Positions 7,059-14,782 of a stretch of DNA of 35,261 nt are shown in pieces. Under the pieces are notes generated by a model, which saw nothing but the letters and a program-made list of their open reading frames with translations, was not told the DNA's origin and did not search any database. Source of the stretch: Myxococcales bacterium (GTDB taxonomy: Bacteria; Myxococcota_A; Polyangia; Polyangiales; Polyangiaceae); the NCBI GenBank assembly GCA_020430845.1, contig JAGQJA010000057.1, positions 1 to 35,261 on the forward strand, written 5' to 3'. The position numbers and the translations under genes were made by a program. Every line of letters begins with the position of its first letter. Positions within the stretch are counted from its first letter, which is position 1.

Positions 7059-8294
7059 ATGTATCAATCCGCACACAGCCGATACCTGGTGCTCGCCCTC
7101 GCGGCGTGTGCGGTGAGCATGTACGCGGCGTGCGGGAGCAGCGACGAGTCCGTCTTCAACGGTGTGGACGCGGGCGACGACGGCGCGTCGAGCGGATCCA
7201 GCGGATCGAGCGGGTCCAGCGGGTTCGGGGGCGACGGCGGGTCGAGCAGCGGGTCGAGCGGCAGCGGCGACGGCGGGTTCGACCCCGACGCGGCGTGCGC
7301 GGCGTCGACCGTGGCGGCCAAGCGCGCGCCCGCGAACATCCTGTTCATCATCGACCGCAGCGGCAGCATGAACTGCAACCCTCCCCCGACGACCACGACG
7401 GCCGCGTGCGAGAGCTTCCCCGCCAAGGCCGACGTCAACCTGCCGTCGAAGTGGGAGATCACGCGAGACGCCTTGAAACAGGCCATCGCGGCGATGCCCA
7501 CGACCAACAGCGTCGGCCTGACCTACTTCAACACCGACGACGACTGCGGCGTTCAGACGACCCCGAGCGTCGCGGTCAGGTCCGTCGACGCGACCCAGAT
7601 CACGAGCGTGAACACGAGCCTCGACGCGGTCGTGCCCAAGGGCCTCACCCCCATCGTGGGAGGTGTGACCCTTGGCTACAACCACCTCAACGTCACGCCG
7701 ATGACGGGCAAGAAGTTCCTGGTGCTCATCACCGACGGCGCCGAGACCTGCGCCGAGAGCCAGACGGACGCGTTCGTGGCGACGACGGTGAAGAACGCCG
7801 TCTCGGTCGGCATCAAGACGTTCGTGATCGGCGCGCCGGGCAGCGAGGACGCGCGCGCGTTCCTCTCGCAGGTGGCGTTCAACGGCGGCACGCCGAGCAG
7901 CGCAGCGTGCGTGCACGCGCCCACGCCCGCCAACGTGGGCAACTGCCACTTCGACCTGACCAACTCGGCGGTCAACCTCGCGACCGAGCTCAACAAGGCC
8001 CTCGACACGATCGCGCGCGAAGCGATCGGCTGCGAGTTCGACGTGCCGCAGCCCGACGGCGGCACCATCGACTACGACAAGGTCAACGTGGTGTACACGC
8101 CGGCCAACGGCGCGCCGCAGCAGCTGGTGCAAGACACGAGCAAGCCGTGCGACGCGGGCGCCGACGGATGGCAATACACGCCGGACCGATCGCGCGTCGT
8201 GCTCTGCGGACAGACGTGCACGACGGCCAAGAACGATCCCGGCGGCAGCGTGTCGATCGCGCTCGGCTGCGCGACCAAGGTACGCCCGCGCTGA
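7059..8294 (+). CDS. vWA-domain lipoprotein, paralogue of divergent gene
   Basis: Lipoprotein of 411 residues. Signal peptide ending in lipobox MYAAC (Cys near residue 25), an Asp/Gly/Ser-rich linker (about 40-75), then a von Willebrand A domain: ANILFIIDRSGSMNC with MIDAS DRSGSM, LITDGAETC and TFVIGAPG. The C-terminal part (AIGCEFDVPQPDGGTIDY, DGWQYTPDRSRVVLCGQTC, IALGC) mirrors that of the divergent neighbour. ATG at 7059 has a strong ribosome-binding site, GGAGGAGG, about 8 bases upstream, and a leader of roughly 50 bases from the predicted -10 at 6998. The two sister genes therefore appear to start differently, one with a leader and Shine-Dalgarno and one without. Surface or periplasmic ligand binding is inferred from the domain only. 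Confidence 0.9.
   Translation: MYQSAHSRYLVLALAACAVSMYAACGSSDESVFNGVDAGDDGASSGSSGSSGSSGFGGDGGSSSGSSGSGDGGFDPDAACAASTVAAKRAPANILFIIDRSGSMNCNPPPTTTTAACESFPAKADVNLPSKWEITRDALKQAIAAMPTTNSVGLTYFNTDDDCGVQTTPSVAVRSVDATQITSVNTSLDAVVPKGLTPIVGGVTLGYNHLNVTPMTGKKFLVLITDGAETCAESQTDAFVATTVKNAVSVGIKTFVIGAPGSEDARAFLSQVAFNGGTPSSAACVHAPTPANVGNCHFDLTNSAVNLATELNKALDTIAREAIGCEFDVPQPDGGTIDYDKVNVVYTPANGAPQQLVQDTSKPCDAGADGWQYTPDRSRVVLCGQTCTTAKNDPGGSVSIALGCATKVRPR
7186..7275 (+). repeat. Gly-Ser coding repeat in vWA lipoprotein
   Basis: Repeated tcgagcgg(g/a) and tccagcgg words code the Ser-Gly-Ser linker after the lipobox. It is shorter and less regular than the array in the divergent paralogue. Confidence 0.65.
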
Positions 8295-8346
8295 GCCAGC
8301 GTCGTCGCGGCCTCCCGGCCACGTCGCAGGCGCCGAGCCCCGCGGG

Positions 8347-10149
8347 TCACCCCGTCGAAGGCAGGCGCCCCGACTCGCGCGGCGGCTCGTTGGGCACCGA
8401 CTCGACGCGCACGTCGACCTCGAGCGTCTCGTCTCCGCCGCCCACGTAGATCGTGCCGGCGGTCGGCGTCGTGTCGATGTAGTTCCGCCCGACCGCGACG
8501 CGGATGTGCTCGGTCTGCGTGACGACGCCGTTCGTCGGGTCGAGCCCGCGCCAGCCGACCTCGGGCAGGTACACCTGCACCCACGCGTGCGACGCCTGCG
8601 CTTGCTCGATGTTCTGCACGGCCGCGCCGGGGTGCACGTAGCCGCACACGTAGCGCGCGGGCACGCTCAAGAGGCGCGCGAGCGTGATGAGCAGCTCGGC
8701 GAAGTCCTGGCACACGCCGCGGCGCTTGACGTACGTGTCGAACGCCGTCGTGTGCACGGTCGTGACGCCCTGCACGTACTCGTACTCCGTGAAGATGGTG
8801 CGGTTGAGGTCGAGCAGCGTGTCGACGAGGTCGTAGTCGTTGCGCTCGACGAAGCTCATGGCGTACTCGCTGAGCTCGGCGAGCTGCGTGTGCGGGAGCT
8901 CGGTGGGCAAGAGGTACGGCTGCAGGATCTGGCGCTGCCACGGCATCCACACCATGGGCAGCGCGTGCCGCGAGTGCACGGCGCCGTAGCTCACGAGCGG
9001 GTCGGTGTCGCTCACGTAGACGCGCGAGCGGCTCACGATCGAGAGCTCGGTGAACGGCGTCTCGATGAGCAGCCCGCGCACGCGGTTGCCGAAGACGTCC
9101 TCGTACTCGCGCTCCTGGCCGTCGACCGAGACCTCGACCTTGTGCGAGAGCAGCGCCTGCTGCCGGTCGATCATGGGCGTGAGGCGAAACACGTGCGAGC
9201 TGCGCTCGATGGGCTTGTTGTACGTGTACGTCGTGCGGTGGGTGACGTTGTACGTGTGCGGCTCGGCCACGGCCGGACGCAGGATCTTGATGCCGAGCGC
9301 CGAGATCTTGGACGGCTGGTCGCGCTTGACCCCGCGCACGCGCGCGCGGATGGCGCCCTGACGGATCACGAGCATCTCGCCGGGGGGCACGGCCTCCCAC
9401 TTGGCGTCGATGTCCGAGTGCGGGAGCAGCGGCGACGAGCTGATGAGCACGCCCTTGCGGCTCTTGATGCCGCGCTGCGTGAGGTCGATCGTGAGATCGT
9501 CGTCGCCGACGATGACCTCGCCGTAGGGCGGCAACATCTGCCAGATGTGCATCGCGCCGTCGCCGCGGCGGTCTGCGTAGACGACGAGATCGTGCCCGTC
9601 GGTGAGCACCGTGCTCATGCTGCCGTGGTCGTTGAGCTCGTCGAGCCACGCGCAGAGCAGGTCGGCCGGGATGTCGCCGATGCTCCGGTAGCCCAGGTCT
9701 GCCGCGCGGTTGAGCAGCTCGCAGAAGATGAGCTCGGTGTCGGTGGCGCCCACCGGCTCGAAGCGCGGCGTGGCGACCATGTCGAGGCCCGTCGCGCTCA
9801 GCTCGAAGCGCTCGCGGAGCGAGCCGGAGTGCGCGATGAGCCAGTCGCGTCCGGCGAGGCTGCGCACGAAGGGCTGCGTGTTCGCGAGCGTGTTCTGGCC
9901 CCACGTCGCGCTTCGGATGTGGAGCACGAAGAGCGACGACTCGAGGTGATCCCAGGCCTTGACCAGCTCGCCGCGCAGGCTGCCGTGGGTGGGCGCGGGC
10001 TCCTTGAGCACGGGGGCCGACGGCTCACCCGCGGGGTAGTACCCGATGCCCCACCCGTCGGGGAGCAGGCCGCGCCCCTTCTCGAGGCAGCGCAAGTCGA
10101 ACGACGGCGCGAGCATACCCTCGAACGACATCGCGAAGAGGTTTGGCAT
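8347..10149 (-). CDS. class II amidotransferase-like / transglutaminase fusion
   Basis: Two-domain protein of 600 residues. Residues 1 to about 250 resemble class II (Ntn-type) glutamine amidotransferases of the YafJ/GATase_4 type: LFAMSFEG, LLPDGWGIGYYP, HIRSATWG, NTQPFV and LIAHSGSL. From about 285 to the end lies a bacterial transglutaminase-like module (TYNVTHRTTYTYN start of the N-terminal region; core triad Cys480 in RRGVCQDFAEL, His521 in ASHAWVQVYL, Asp537 in GLDPTNG). The triad is complete, so a thiol peptidase, ligase or transferase activity on peptide amides is plausible. In active class II amidotransferases the nucleophile is Cys2; here the protein begins Met-Pro-Asn-Leu, so the nucleophile is absent. 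No better upstream start with Met-Cys is seen. It is the last gene of an operon with two histidine kinases, 11 bases after the preceding stop; TAGAAT 8 bases before the ATG could give an additional leaderless transcript. Appears cytoplasmic: no signal peptide. Confidence 0.88.
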   Translation of the reverse strand: MPNLFAMSFEGMLAPSFDLRCLEKGRGLLPDGWGIGYYPAGEPSAPVLKEPAPTHGSLRGELVKAWDHLESSLFVLHIRSATWGQNTLANTQPFVRSLAGRDWLIAHSGSLRERFELSATGLDMVATPRFEPVGATDTELIFCELLNRAADLGYRSIGDIPADLLCAWLDELNDHGSMSTVLTDGHDLVVYADRRGDGAMHIWQMLPPYGEVIVGDDDLTIDLTQRGIKSRKGVLISSSPLLPHSDIDAKWEAVPPGEMLVIRQGAIRARVRGVKRDQPSKISALGIKILRPAVAEPHTYNVTHRTTYTYNKPIERSSHVFRLTPMIDRQQALLSHKVEVSVDGQEREYEDVFGNRVRGLLIETPFTELSIVSRSRVYVSDTDPLVSYGAVHSRHALPMVWMPWQRQILQPYLLPTELPHTQLAELSEYAMSFVERNDYDLVDTLLDLNRTIFTEYEYVQGVTTVHTTAFDTYVKRRGVCQDFAELLITLARLLSVPARYVCGYVHPGAAVQNIEQAQASHAWVQVYLPEVGWRGLDPTNGVVTQTEHIRVAVGRNYIDTTPTAGTIYVGGGDETLEVDVRVESVPNEPPRESGRLPSTG

Positions 10150-10157
10150 GTGGGACC

Positions 10158-10163
10158 ATTCTA
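10158..10163 (-). promoter_or_regulatory. -10-like TAGAAT overlapping HK stop codon
   Basis: On the minus strand TAGAAT is followed by 8 bases and the ATG of the amidotransferase/transglutaminase gene. Its first three bases are the TAG stop of the upstream histidine kinase. A candidate internal leaderless promoter. Confidence 0.45.
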
Positions 10164-12059
10164 GCCCACGCTGGCCTGGCGGGTGGCACGCAGTCGTATC
10201 GAGTCTCGGTCGTTTTCGACCGGCAACCACAGCCGAAAGACCATGCCTCCACCGCCCGTGCTGTCGACCTCGATGGTGCCGGCGTGGATCTCGACGATCG
10301 CCCGCGCGAGCTGCAGGCCGAGGCCCAGGCCCCCCTGACGGCGGGCGCTCTCGGCGCTCTTGAAGGCGTCGAAGATCTTCTCCCGCTCGACCACGGGCAG
10401 GCCCTCGCCGCTCGTCTCGACCTCCACCCGAAGGCGGTCGCCCGCGCGGGGGAGCGTGGCGCGCACGGGCACGATGCCCTTGTGACTGAAGCGCACGGCC
10501 GTGAGGATGACCGCGGTGAGGGCCTGCACGATGCGCGTCCCGTCGACGAAGAGCTTGGGCATGCCCGGCTGCACCTCCCCCGACACCTGGACCTCGCTCC
10601 CGACGGACAGATCGCGCGCCTCGAGGACGGCGGCCATGACGAAGTCGCCGACCATGGTGGGCTCGGGCGCGACGTCGAGCTCTCCGGCCTCGACGCGCGC
10701 GCTGTCGAGGATGGTGTCGATGAGCATGAGCAGCTCCCTGCCCCGCTGCTCGATGATGGCCAGGCTCTCGCGCTGCCCCTCGGTGAGCTCGTTCCGCTGG
10801 ACGAGCTGCGCGAAGCCGAGCACGGCGTTGAGCGGCGCCTTGAGGTCGTGGCTCATCGACGCGAGCAGGAGCGCGCGCATGCGCTCGGTCGCCTCGCGCG
10901 CGCCGATCGACCGCTGCTGGGCCGACGCGAACTGCCGGAAGATCCCGCCGAGCGCGTCGATCGCCTTGAAGAGCGCCTGCACGTTGGCGAAGAGCGCCTT
11001 CGTCGAGAGGGCGGTGCCCCGCATCACCTCGGCCACGCCCGTGCGGCGGATCGCGCGCGTGGCGACCGCGAGGTCTCGCTCGAACGCGACGCCGACGCGC
11101 GTGCCGAGGATGCCGGCGAGCGACATCGCGATGACCGCCAAGAGCACGTACACGGCCGTGATCGGCTGCGTCCTGGCGGCCCCGAGCCGCACGCGCACGT
11201 GACCGCGCCCCGTGTCGACGCGCACGTAGGGCGTCCCCTCGCCGTCTGCGAGGAGCACACCGACGGGCGCCGACTCCGCCTGCGGATCGCCGTCGTCGTC
11301 GGTGAGCTGCATGCCGTAGCGCGCGAACGTCGCCGCGACCTCCTCGCGGCCTCGCGTGTCGTCGCCGAGCGGCTCGAGCGTCGCCTTGGCGACGGCGACC
11401 GCGGTCGCCGCGTCGGCCTCTCGCAGGTAGGCGCGCGTGTGCGCGGCCACGAGGAGCGACGCGCCCAGCGCCACGAACGCGACCGGCGCGGCCACCGCGG
11501 CGACGAAGCGCACGCGCACCCGGCCGATCGCCGCGCGCCCCAGGCTCTTCATCGCCTCTTTGGCGACCGACGGCGGGGCCAGCTCGAGCACACGGCTCAC
11601 CGCGCGGCGCCCGAGCACGTAGCTCACGAGCGCCGCCGTGCTCGCCATCGTGAGCACGAGCAGCGAGAGCGCGATGCGCCCATACGCCTCGTGGCCGGGG
11701 TGGAACGGCAGCAGCGTCGAGAGCGCCGAGGCCACGAGCGTGGCGGCCACCCCCGCGATCGACAGCCGCGCCGGGAGCGCGTTGAGCAGGACCAGGTGCT
11801 CGGGCTCGGCCGCGGCCGACCCCACGGCCAGGGCTCGGAGCAGCGGCCCCGCAGGGCGCGCCAAGACGACTGTGACGACCACGGTGGAGAGGAGCACGAG
11901 CGCGGCGATGAACAGGATGACGAGCCACGCGCCGCCGGTCGCGGCTCCCAGGAGCAGCGTCTGGGGCGCGAACGCGCCGGCGACGAGGAACGTCACCACG
12001 TGGACGGCCACGTGCAGCGCCAGCAGGCGCGGCAAGAAGCGCGCGGCCGCGGCGTTCAA
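10161..12059 (-). CDS. multi-TM histidine kinase with degenerate ATP-binding boxes
   Basis: Membrane histidine kinase of 632 residues. About six hydrophobic segments (near 12-30, 44-67, 93-117, 128-149, 183-207 and 301-320), an extracytoplasmic stretch of about 90 residues before the last one, then HisKA with His404 (SMSHDLKAPLN) and a HATPase_c domain ending GGLGLGLQLARAIVEIHAG. Two ATP-site motifs are altered compared with its neighbour. The N box reads AVILTAVRFSHKG where the neighbour has NLVNNAIKFTQRG, so the Mg-binding Asn is missing. The G1 box reads ETSGEGLP instead of DTGPGIS, so the adenine-contacting Asp is not in register. Phosphorylation ability is therefore doubtful; it could be a receptor or partner for the other kinase. 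The start is TTG at 12059, overlapping the TGA of the upstream kinase (TTGA), implying translational coupling. No response regulator lies nearby. Confidence 0.88.
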   Translation of the reverse strand: MNAAAARFLPRLLALHVAVHVVTFLVAGAFAPQTLLLGAATGGAWLVILFIAALVLLSTVVVTVVLARPAGPLLRALAVGSAAAEPEHLVLLNALPARLSIAGVAATLVASALSTLLPFHPGHEAYGRIALSLLVLTMASTAALVSYVLGRRAVSRVLELAPPSVAKEAMKSLGRAAIGRVRVRFVAAVAAPVAFVALGASLLVAAHTRAYLREADAATAVAVAKATLEPLGDDTRGREEVAATFARYGMQLTDDDGDPQAESAPVGVLLADGEGTPYVRVDTGRGHVRVRLGAARTQPITAVYVLLAVIAMSLAGILGTRVGVAFERDLAVATRAIRRTGVAEVMRGTALSTKALFANVQALFKAIDALGGIFRQFASAQQRSIGAREATERMRALLLASMSHDLKAPLNAVLGFAQLVQRNELTEGQRESLAIIEQRGRELLMLIDTILDSARVEAGELDVAPEPTMVGDFVMAAVLEARDLSVGSEVQVSGEVQPGMPKLFVDGTRIVQALTAVILTAVRFSHKGIVPVRATLPRAGDRLRVEVETSGEGLPVVEREKIFDAFKSAESARRQGGLGLGLQLARAIVEIHAGTIEVDSTGGGGMVFRLWLPVENDRDSIRLRATRQASVG

Positions 12060-13537
12060 AAGCGCCCCCGTCGGCTCGTGTCGTCGCCGAAGCCGATCGG
12101 CAGGAGCACCTTGAACGTCGACCCTCGGCCGAGCTCGCTCTCGACCTGGATCGAGCCGTGGTGGAGCATCACGAGGCGCCGCGCGATGGCGAGGCCGAGG
12201 CCCGTGCCGCGCTTGCGGAGGCGCTCGGCGCCCGCCTGCTTGTACTCCTCGAAGATCATCGCGCGCTCGGTCGGGCTGATGCCCGGGCCCGTGTCCGACA
12301 CCGACAGGCTGGCGAGCGCGCCCTCCACCCCCACCCGCACGACGACCTCCCCGCGCTGCGTGAACTTGATCGCGTTGTTGACGAGGTTGCCGAGCACCTG
12401 CCGCACGCGTCGCGCGTCGACCTTGGCCATCACGGGCACGTGCGCCTCGACGCGCACCACGATGGGCTTCTCGCCCACGAGCCCGCGCGCCTCGCGCATC
12501 ACCTCGTGCGCGAGCGCCGTGAGGTCGACGTCGGCGCGCGAGAGCTTGAGCTGCCCGCTCTCGATCGCCGACAGCTCGAGGATGTCGTTGATGAGCCCGA
12601 GCAGGTGCGCGCCCGACCCTCGGATCTGCTCGACCTCTTCGCGCGCGGTCGGGGTGAGCGGGCCGTCGACCTCTTCCATCAAGATGTCGGCGAAGCCCAG
12701 GATGGCGTTGAGCGGGCTGCGCAGCTCGTGGCTCACCGCGGCCAAGAAGGCGGCGCGCTCGCGGTCGGCCAGCTCGGCGCGCGCGAGGTCCTGGTGGTGC
12801 GCCACCTCGGCGATCGCGAAGCGTCCCACGAGCCGGTTGAACGCGCCGGTCAAGAGCCCCACCTCGTCGAGCGTGCGCAGCGGCACGAGCTCTCCCGTCG
12901 GCTCGCTCCGCACCTGCGCCATCGCGTTGACGCGCCGCGTGACGTACTCGACGTCTCTCGCCACGTCGCGCGACACGACGTAAGCCGTCGCGCCCGCCAC
13001 GCTGAGGAGCAGGGTCGCGAGCGCAAAGAGCGACGTCAGGAGCACGGTCGACGTCGGCTTCGTCTCGGGCACGAACGCCACCACGCTCTGCCGCTCACGA
13101 CCGAGTCGCGCCACGGAGAAACGCGAACGACCGAGCCGCGTGGTGGCCGCGCCGCGACCGCGCGCGAGGATCTCCCGCAGGGCCGGACCGTCGGGCGGCG
13201 AGACGGTCGCGTCGTACACCACGCGGGCGTCGTCGGTCACCACGAGGAGCCCGGCGGCGCCCCTGCGCGACGCGAGACGGACGGCGTCGGCGCGTTGGTC
13301 GGCCCCGAGCGCCGCGAGCCTAGCGGCCACGGTGTCGGCGAGCAGATCTGCGCGGAGCGCCGCCTGGTCTTGCCCCGCGTTCTCGAGCGCGCGGAGCCCC
13401 ACGCACCCGATGCCGAGCGCCACGGCCAGCCCCACGAGCACCACGATGAGCGGCGCGACCGGGACGAAGGGCCAGCCCGATCGCGCCCACGGTCCGAAAC
13501 GCGACGGGGCCTGCGGAGACAGCGAGCCCGGCCTCAC
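12056..13537 (-). CDS. membrane histidine kinase, HAMP-HisKA-HATPase
   Basis: Sensor kinase of 493 residues. First membrane segment at about 27-49, a periplasmic loop of about 110 residues, second membrane segment at about 163-188, a HAMP-like linker (about 189-245), HisKA with His270 (AVSHELRSPLNAILGF), and a HATPase_c domain with intact N box (NLVNNAIKFTQ), G1 (DTGPGIS), F-like region (IFEEYKQ) and G2 (GTGLGLAIARRL). All catalytic boxes are standard, so it should be active. It is the first gene of the operon HK-HK-amidotransferase/transglutaminase; its stop overlaps the next start. It begins at a GTG (13537) with no clear Shine-Dalgarno; a later start is possible but would cut into the first membrane segment only after several residues. 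It is an orphan with respect to a response regulator, common in myxobacteria. Signal unknown. Confidence 0.93.
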   Translation of the reverse strand: MRPGSLSPQAPSRFGPWARSGWPFVPVAPLIVVLVGLAVALGIGCVGLRALENAGQDQAALRADLLADTVAARLAALGADQRADAVRLASRRGAAGLLVVTDDARVVYDATVSPPDGPALREILARGRGAATTRLGRSRFSVARLGRERQSVVAFVPETKPTSTVLLTSLFALATLLLSVAGATAYVVSRDVARDVEYVTRRVNAMAQVRSEPTGELVPLRTLDEVGLLTGAFNRLVGRFAIAEVAHHQDLARAELADRERAAFLAAVSHELRSPLNAILGFADILMEEVDGPLTPTAREEVEQIRGSGAHLLGLINDILELSAIESGQLKLSRADVDLTALAHEVMREARGLVGEKPIVVRVEAHVPVMAKVDARRVRQVLGNLVNNAIKFTQRGEVVVRVGVEGALASLSVSDTGPGISPTERAMIFEEYKQAGAERLRKRGTGLGLAIARRLVMLHHGSIQVESELGRGSTFKVLLPIGFGDDTSRRGRF

Positions 13538-13794
13538 GCCGTCGGGCCTCGCCCGTGCGTGCCCCAGTACTTGGCCCTGTGCCCCCCAGACGAGCTACGG
13601 AGGCCCTCGCATCGCGGGGGCGCGGTCACGAGGGGACGGTGGGGCGCGGCGGCCCGCGTACCTGCCCACGCCGCCCGAGACCGTGCCCACATACGGGCCC
13701 CATACTACCGCGGTGCGGCATCCGAATTTTCATTTTGAGGCTTTACGCCGGGGGCGGATTGTTAGATGACCCGACACTGGGGGGAACGTTTGCC
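13538..13794. promoter_or_regulatory. divergent intergenic region with AT-rich island
   Basis: 257 bases between the histidine-kinase operon (minus) and a small unknown gene (plus). An AT-rich stretch at about 13723-13767 stands out from the GC-rich background. It contains TTGAGG (13735-13740) and TTAGAT (13762-13767), but their spacing of 21 bases is too long for a confident sigma-70 call. Confidence 0.4.
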
Positions 13795-14181
13795 ATGTGG
13801 TTCCGGAAACGCGACACGAAGTCTTCGCAAGCTCGGCACGATGCCGTCGAGGCTGTCGACGATCATGTCGACGTGAACGGCACCGCAGCCCTCCGCCCCG
13901 AAGACCCGCCGGAGGACTCCGACGTCTTCTTGAGCGGACGCTCGATCCTGCCCCGCGACGCAGAGGCACCCGCCGCCGAGCCGGTGACGCTGTTCGTGTA
14001 CGGGTGGTCGTCGGTGCAGCCCGGCGTGCTTTCGTGGACGTTCCCCAGCCTCGGCGCCGCCGTCAGCGCCGCCCGCAAGATGCGCAACGCGCAGAAGTGG
14101 GCGATTGTGCGCGGAGGTGGGTACGCGAGCGTGACCGACGCGCGCCTGCGTGGCGACGTGCTCGTCGAACAAGTCGCCTGA
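13795..14181 (+). CDS. hypothetical protein, 128 residues
   Basis: I do not recognise this protein. It starts MWFRKRDTK, has a charged, probably disordered N-terminal half (Asp/Glu-rich, about 1-55), and a folded-looking C-terminal half with VTLFVYGWSSVQPGVLSWTF, AARKMRNAQKWAIVRGG and LRGDVLVEQVA. No signal peptide or membrane segment. The ATG at 13795 follows a GGGGGGAA stretch that could serve as ribosome-binding site, and an AT-rich leader. Codon bias is that of the neighbours, so it is probably a real gene. The frame is open further upstream, but that sequence is low-complexity and Arg/Pro-rich. Confidence 0.65.
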   Translation: MWFRKRDTKSSQARHDAVEAVDDHVDVNGTAALRPEDPPEDSDVFLSGRSILPRDAEAPAAEPVTLFVYGWSSVQPGVLSWTFPSLGAAVSAARKMRNAQKWAIVRGGGYASVTDARLRGDVLVEQVA

Positions 14182-14236
14182 CCTGCCGCCACTCGCGACG
14201 CCTGCGGTGCCCTGCTCGGGCGCTCGCGGCGGTGCC

Positions 14237-14671
14237 TCAGGCGGCGGCGCGCGCGAGGGCGGTCGTGCGTGGCGCGCCGAGCACGCGTCGGCGGAACAGG
14301 CCGGGCGCGATCCCGTAGCGGCGCTTGAAGGCCTTGGAGAAGGCGAACTCGGTGGCGTAGCCGACCTCGTCGGCGATGACGCAGAGCGGCAGCTCGGTCT
14401 CGACGAGCCGGCGCTCGGCGCGCGAGAGGCGGTGCGCGCGGAGCCAGCGGAGCGGCGAGGTGCCGGTCGCCGCGCGGAAGCGGCGCGAGAGCGGCGCGCG
14501 GGAGATCCCCGCGACGCGCGCGAGCTTCGACACGGTCCACGGGCGCGCGGGCTCGGCCGTCATCGCGTCGATGGCGCGCTCGACGTACGGATCGCGCGAC
14601 GTGTCGTTGGCGGCGCATGGGGCGGGGGCCTGGCGGATCGTGCGCGCGCGATCGTTCATCGCGCTCAGCAT
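14237..14671 (-). CDS. AraC-family regulator, DNA-binding domain only
   Basis: Transcription regulator of 144 residues that consists almost entirely of the AraC/XylS DNA-binding domain with its two helix-turn-helix motifs: WTVSKLARVAGISRAPLSRRF (first, abridged here as TVSKLARVAGISRAPLSRRF) and LCVIADEVGYATEFAFSKAF (second), followed by RYGIAPGLFRRR. The usual N-terminal cupin sensor domain is absent, as in SoxS/MarA-type members. The frame stays open upstream, but a longer protein would overlap the divergent ClpP-like gene, and the extra sequence looks unlike protein. ATG at 14659 is an alternative start. Its position head-to-head with the ClpP-like gene at 14783 makes that gene the likely target. 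Confidence 0.85.
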   Translation of the reverse strand: MLSAMNDRARTIRQAPAPCAANDTSRDPYVERAIDAMTAEPARPWTVSKLARVAGISRAPLSRRFRAATGTSPLRWLRAHRLSRAERRLVETELPLCVIADEVGYATEFAFSKAFKRRYGIAPGLFRRRVLGAPRTTALARAAA

Positions 14672-14782
14672 GCCGCCGCCCCCGCGGGCGGTCCAGCCGC
14701 CGACGTCGAATCGAGACGATCGGACATGCGCGGGCGCGCCCTGGACATGGCCCGGCGACCGCGCGGCAGGCACGCTCTCGGC

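Noticed and set aside
8347-11928. Possible 1193-residue protein extending the amidotransferase-transglutaminase upstream
   Set aside because: The frame is open because of GC bias, but the upstream part is Arg-rich and overlaps the histidine kinase in another frame. The real start is the ATG at 10149.
10143-12983. 946-codon open frame on the plus strand opposite the histidine kinases
   Set aside because: It has low-complexity Arg/Asp/His-rich translation without motifs, and mirrors the codon bias of the real minus-strand genes. GC-rich genes give such shadows.
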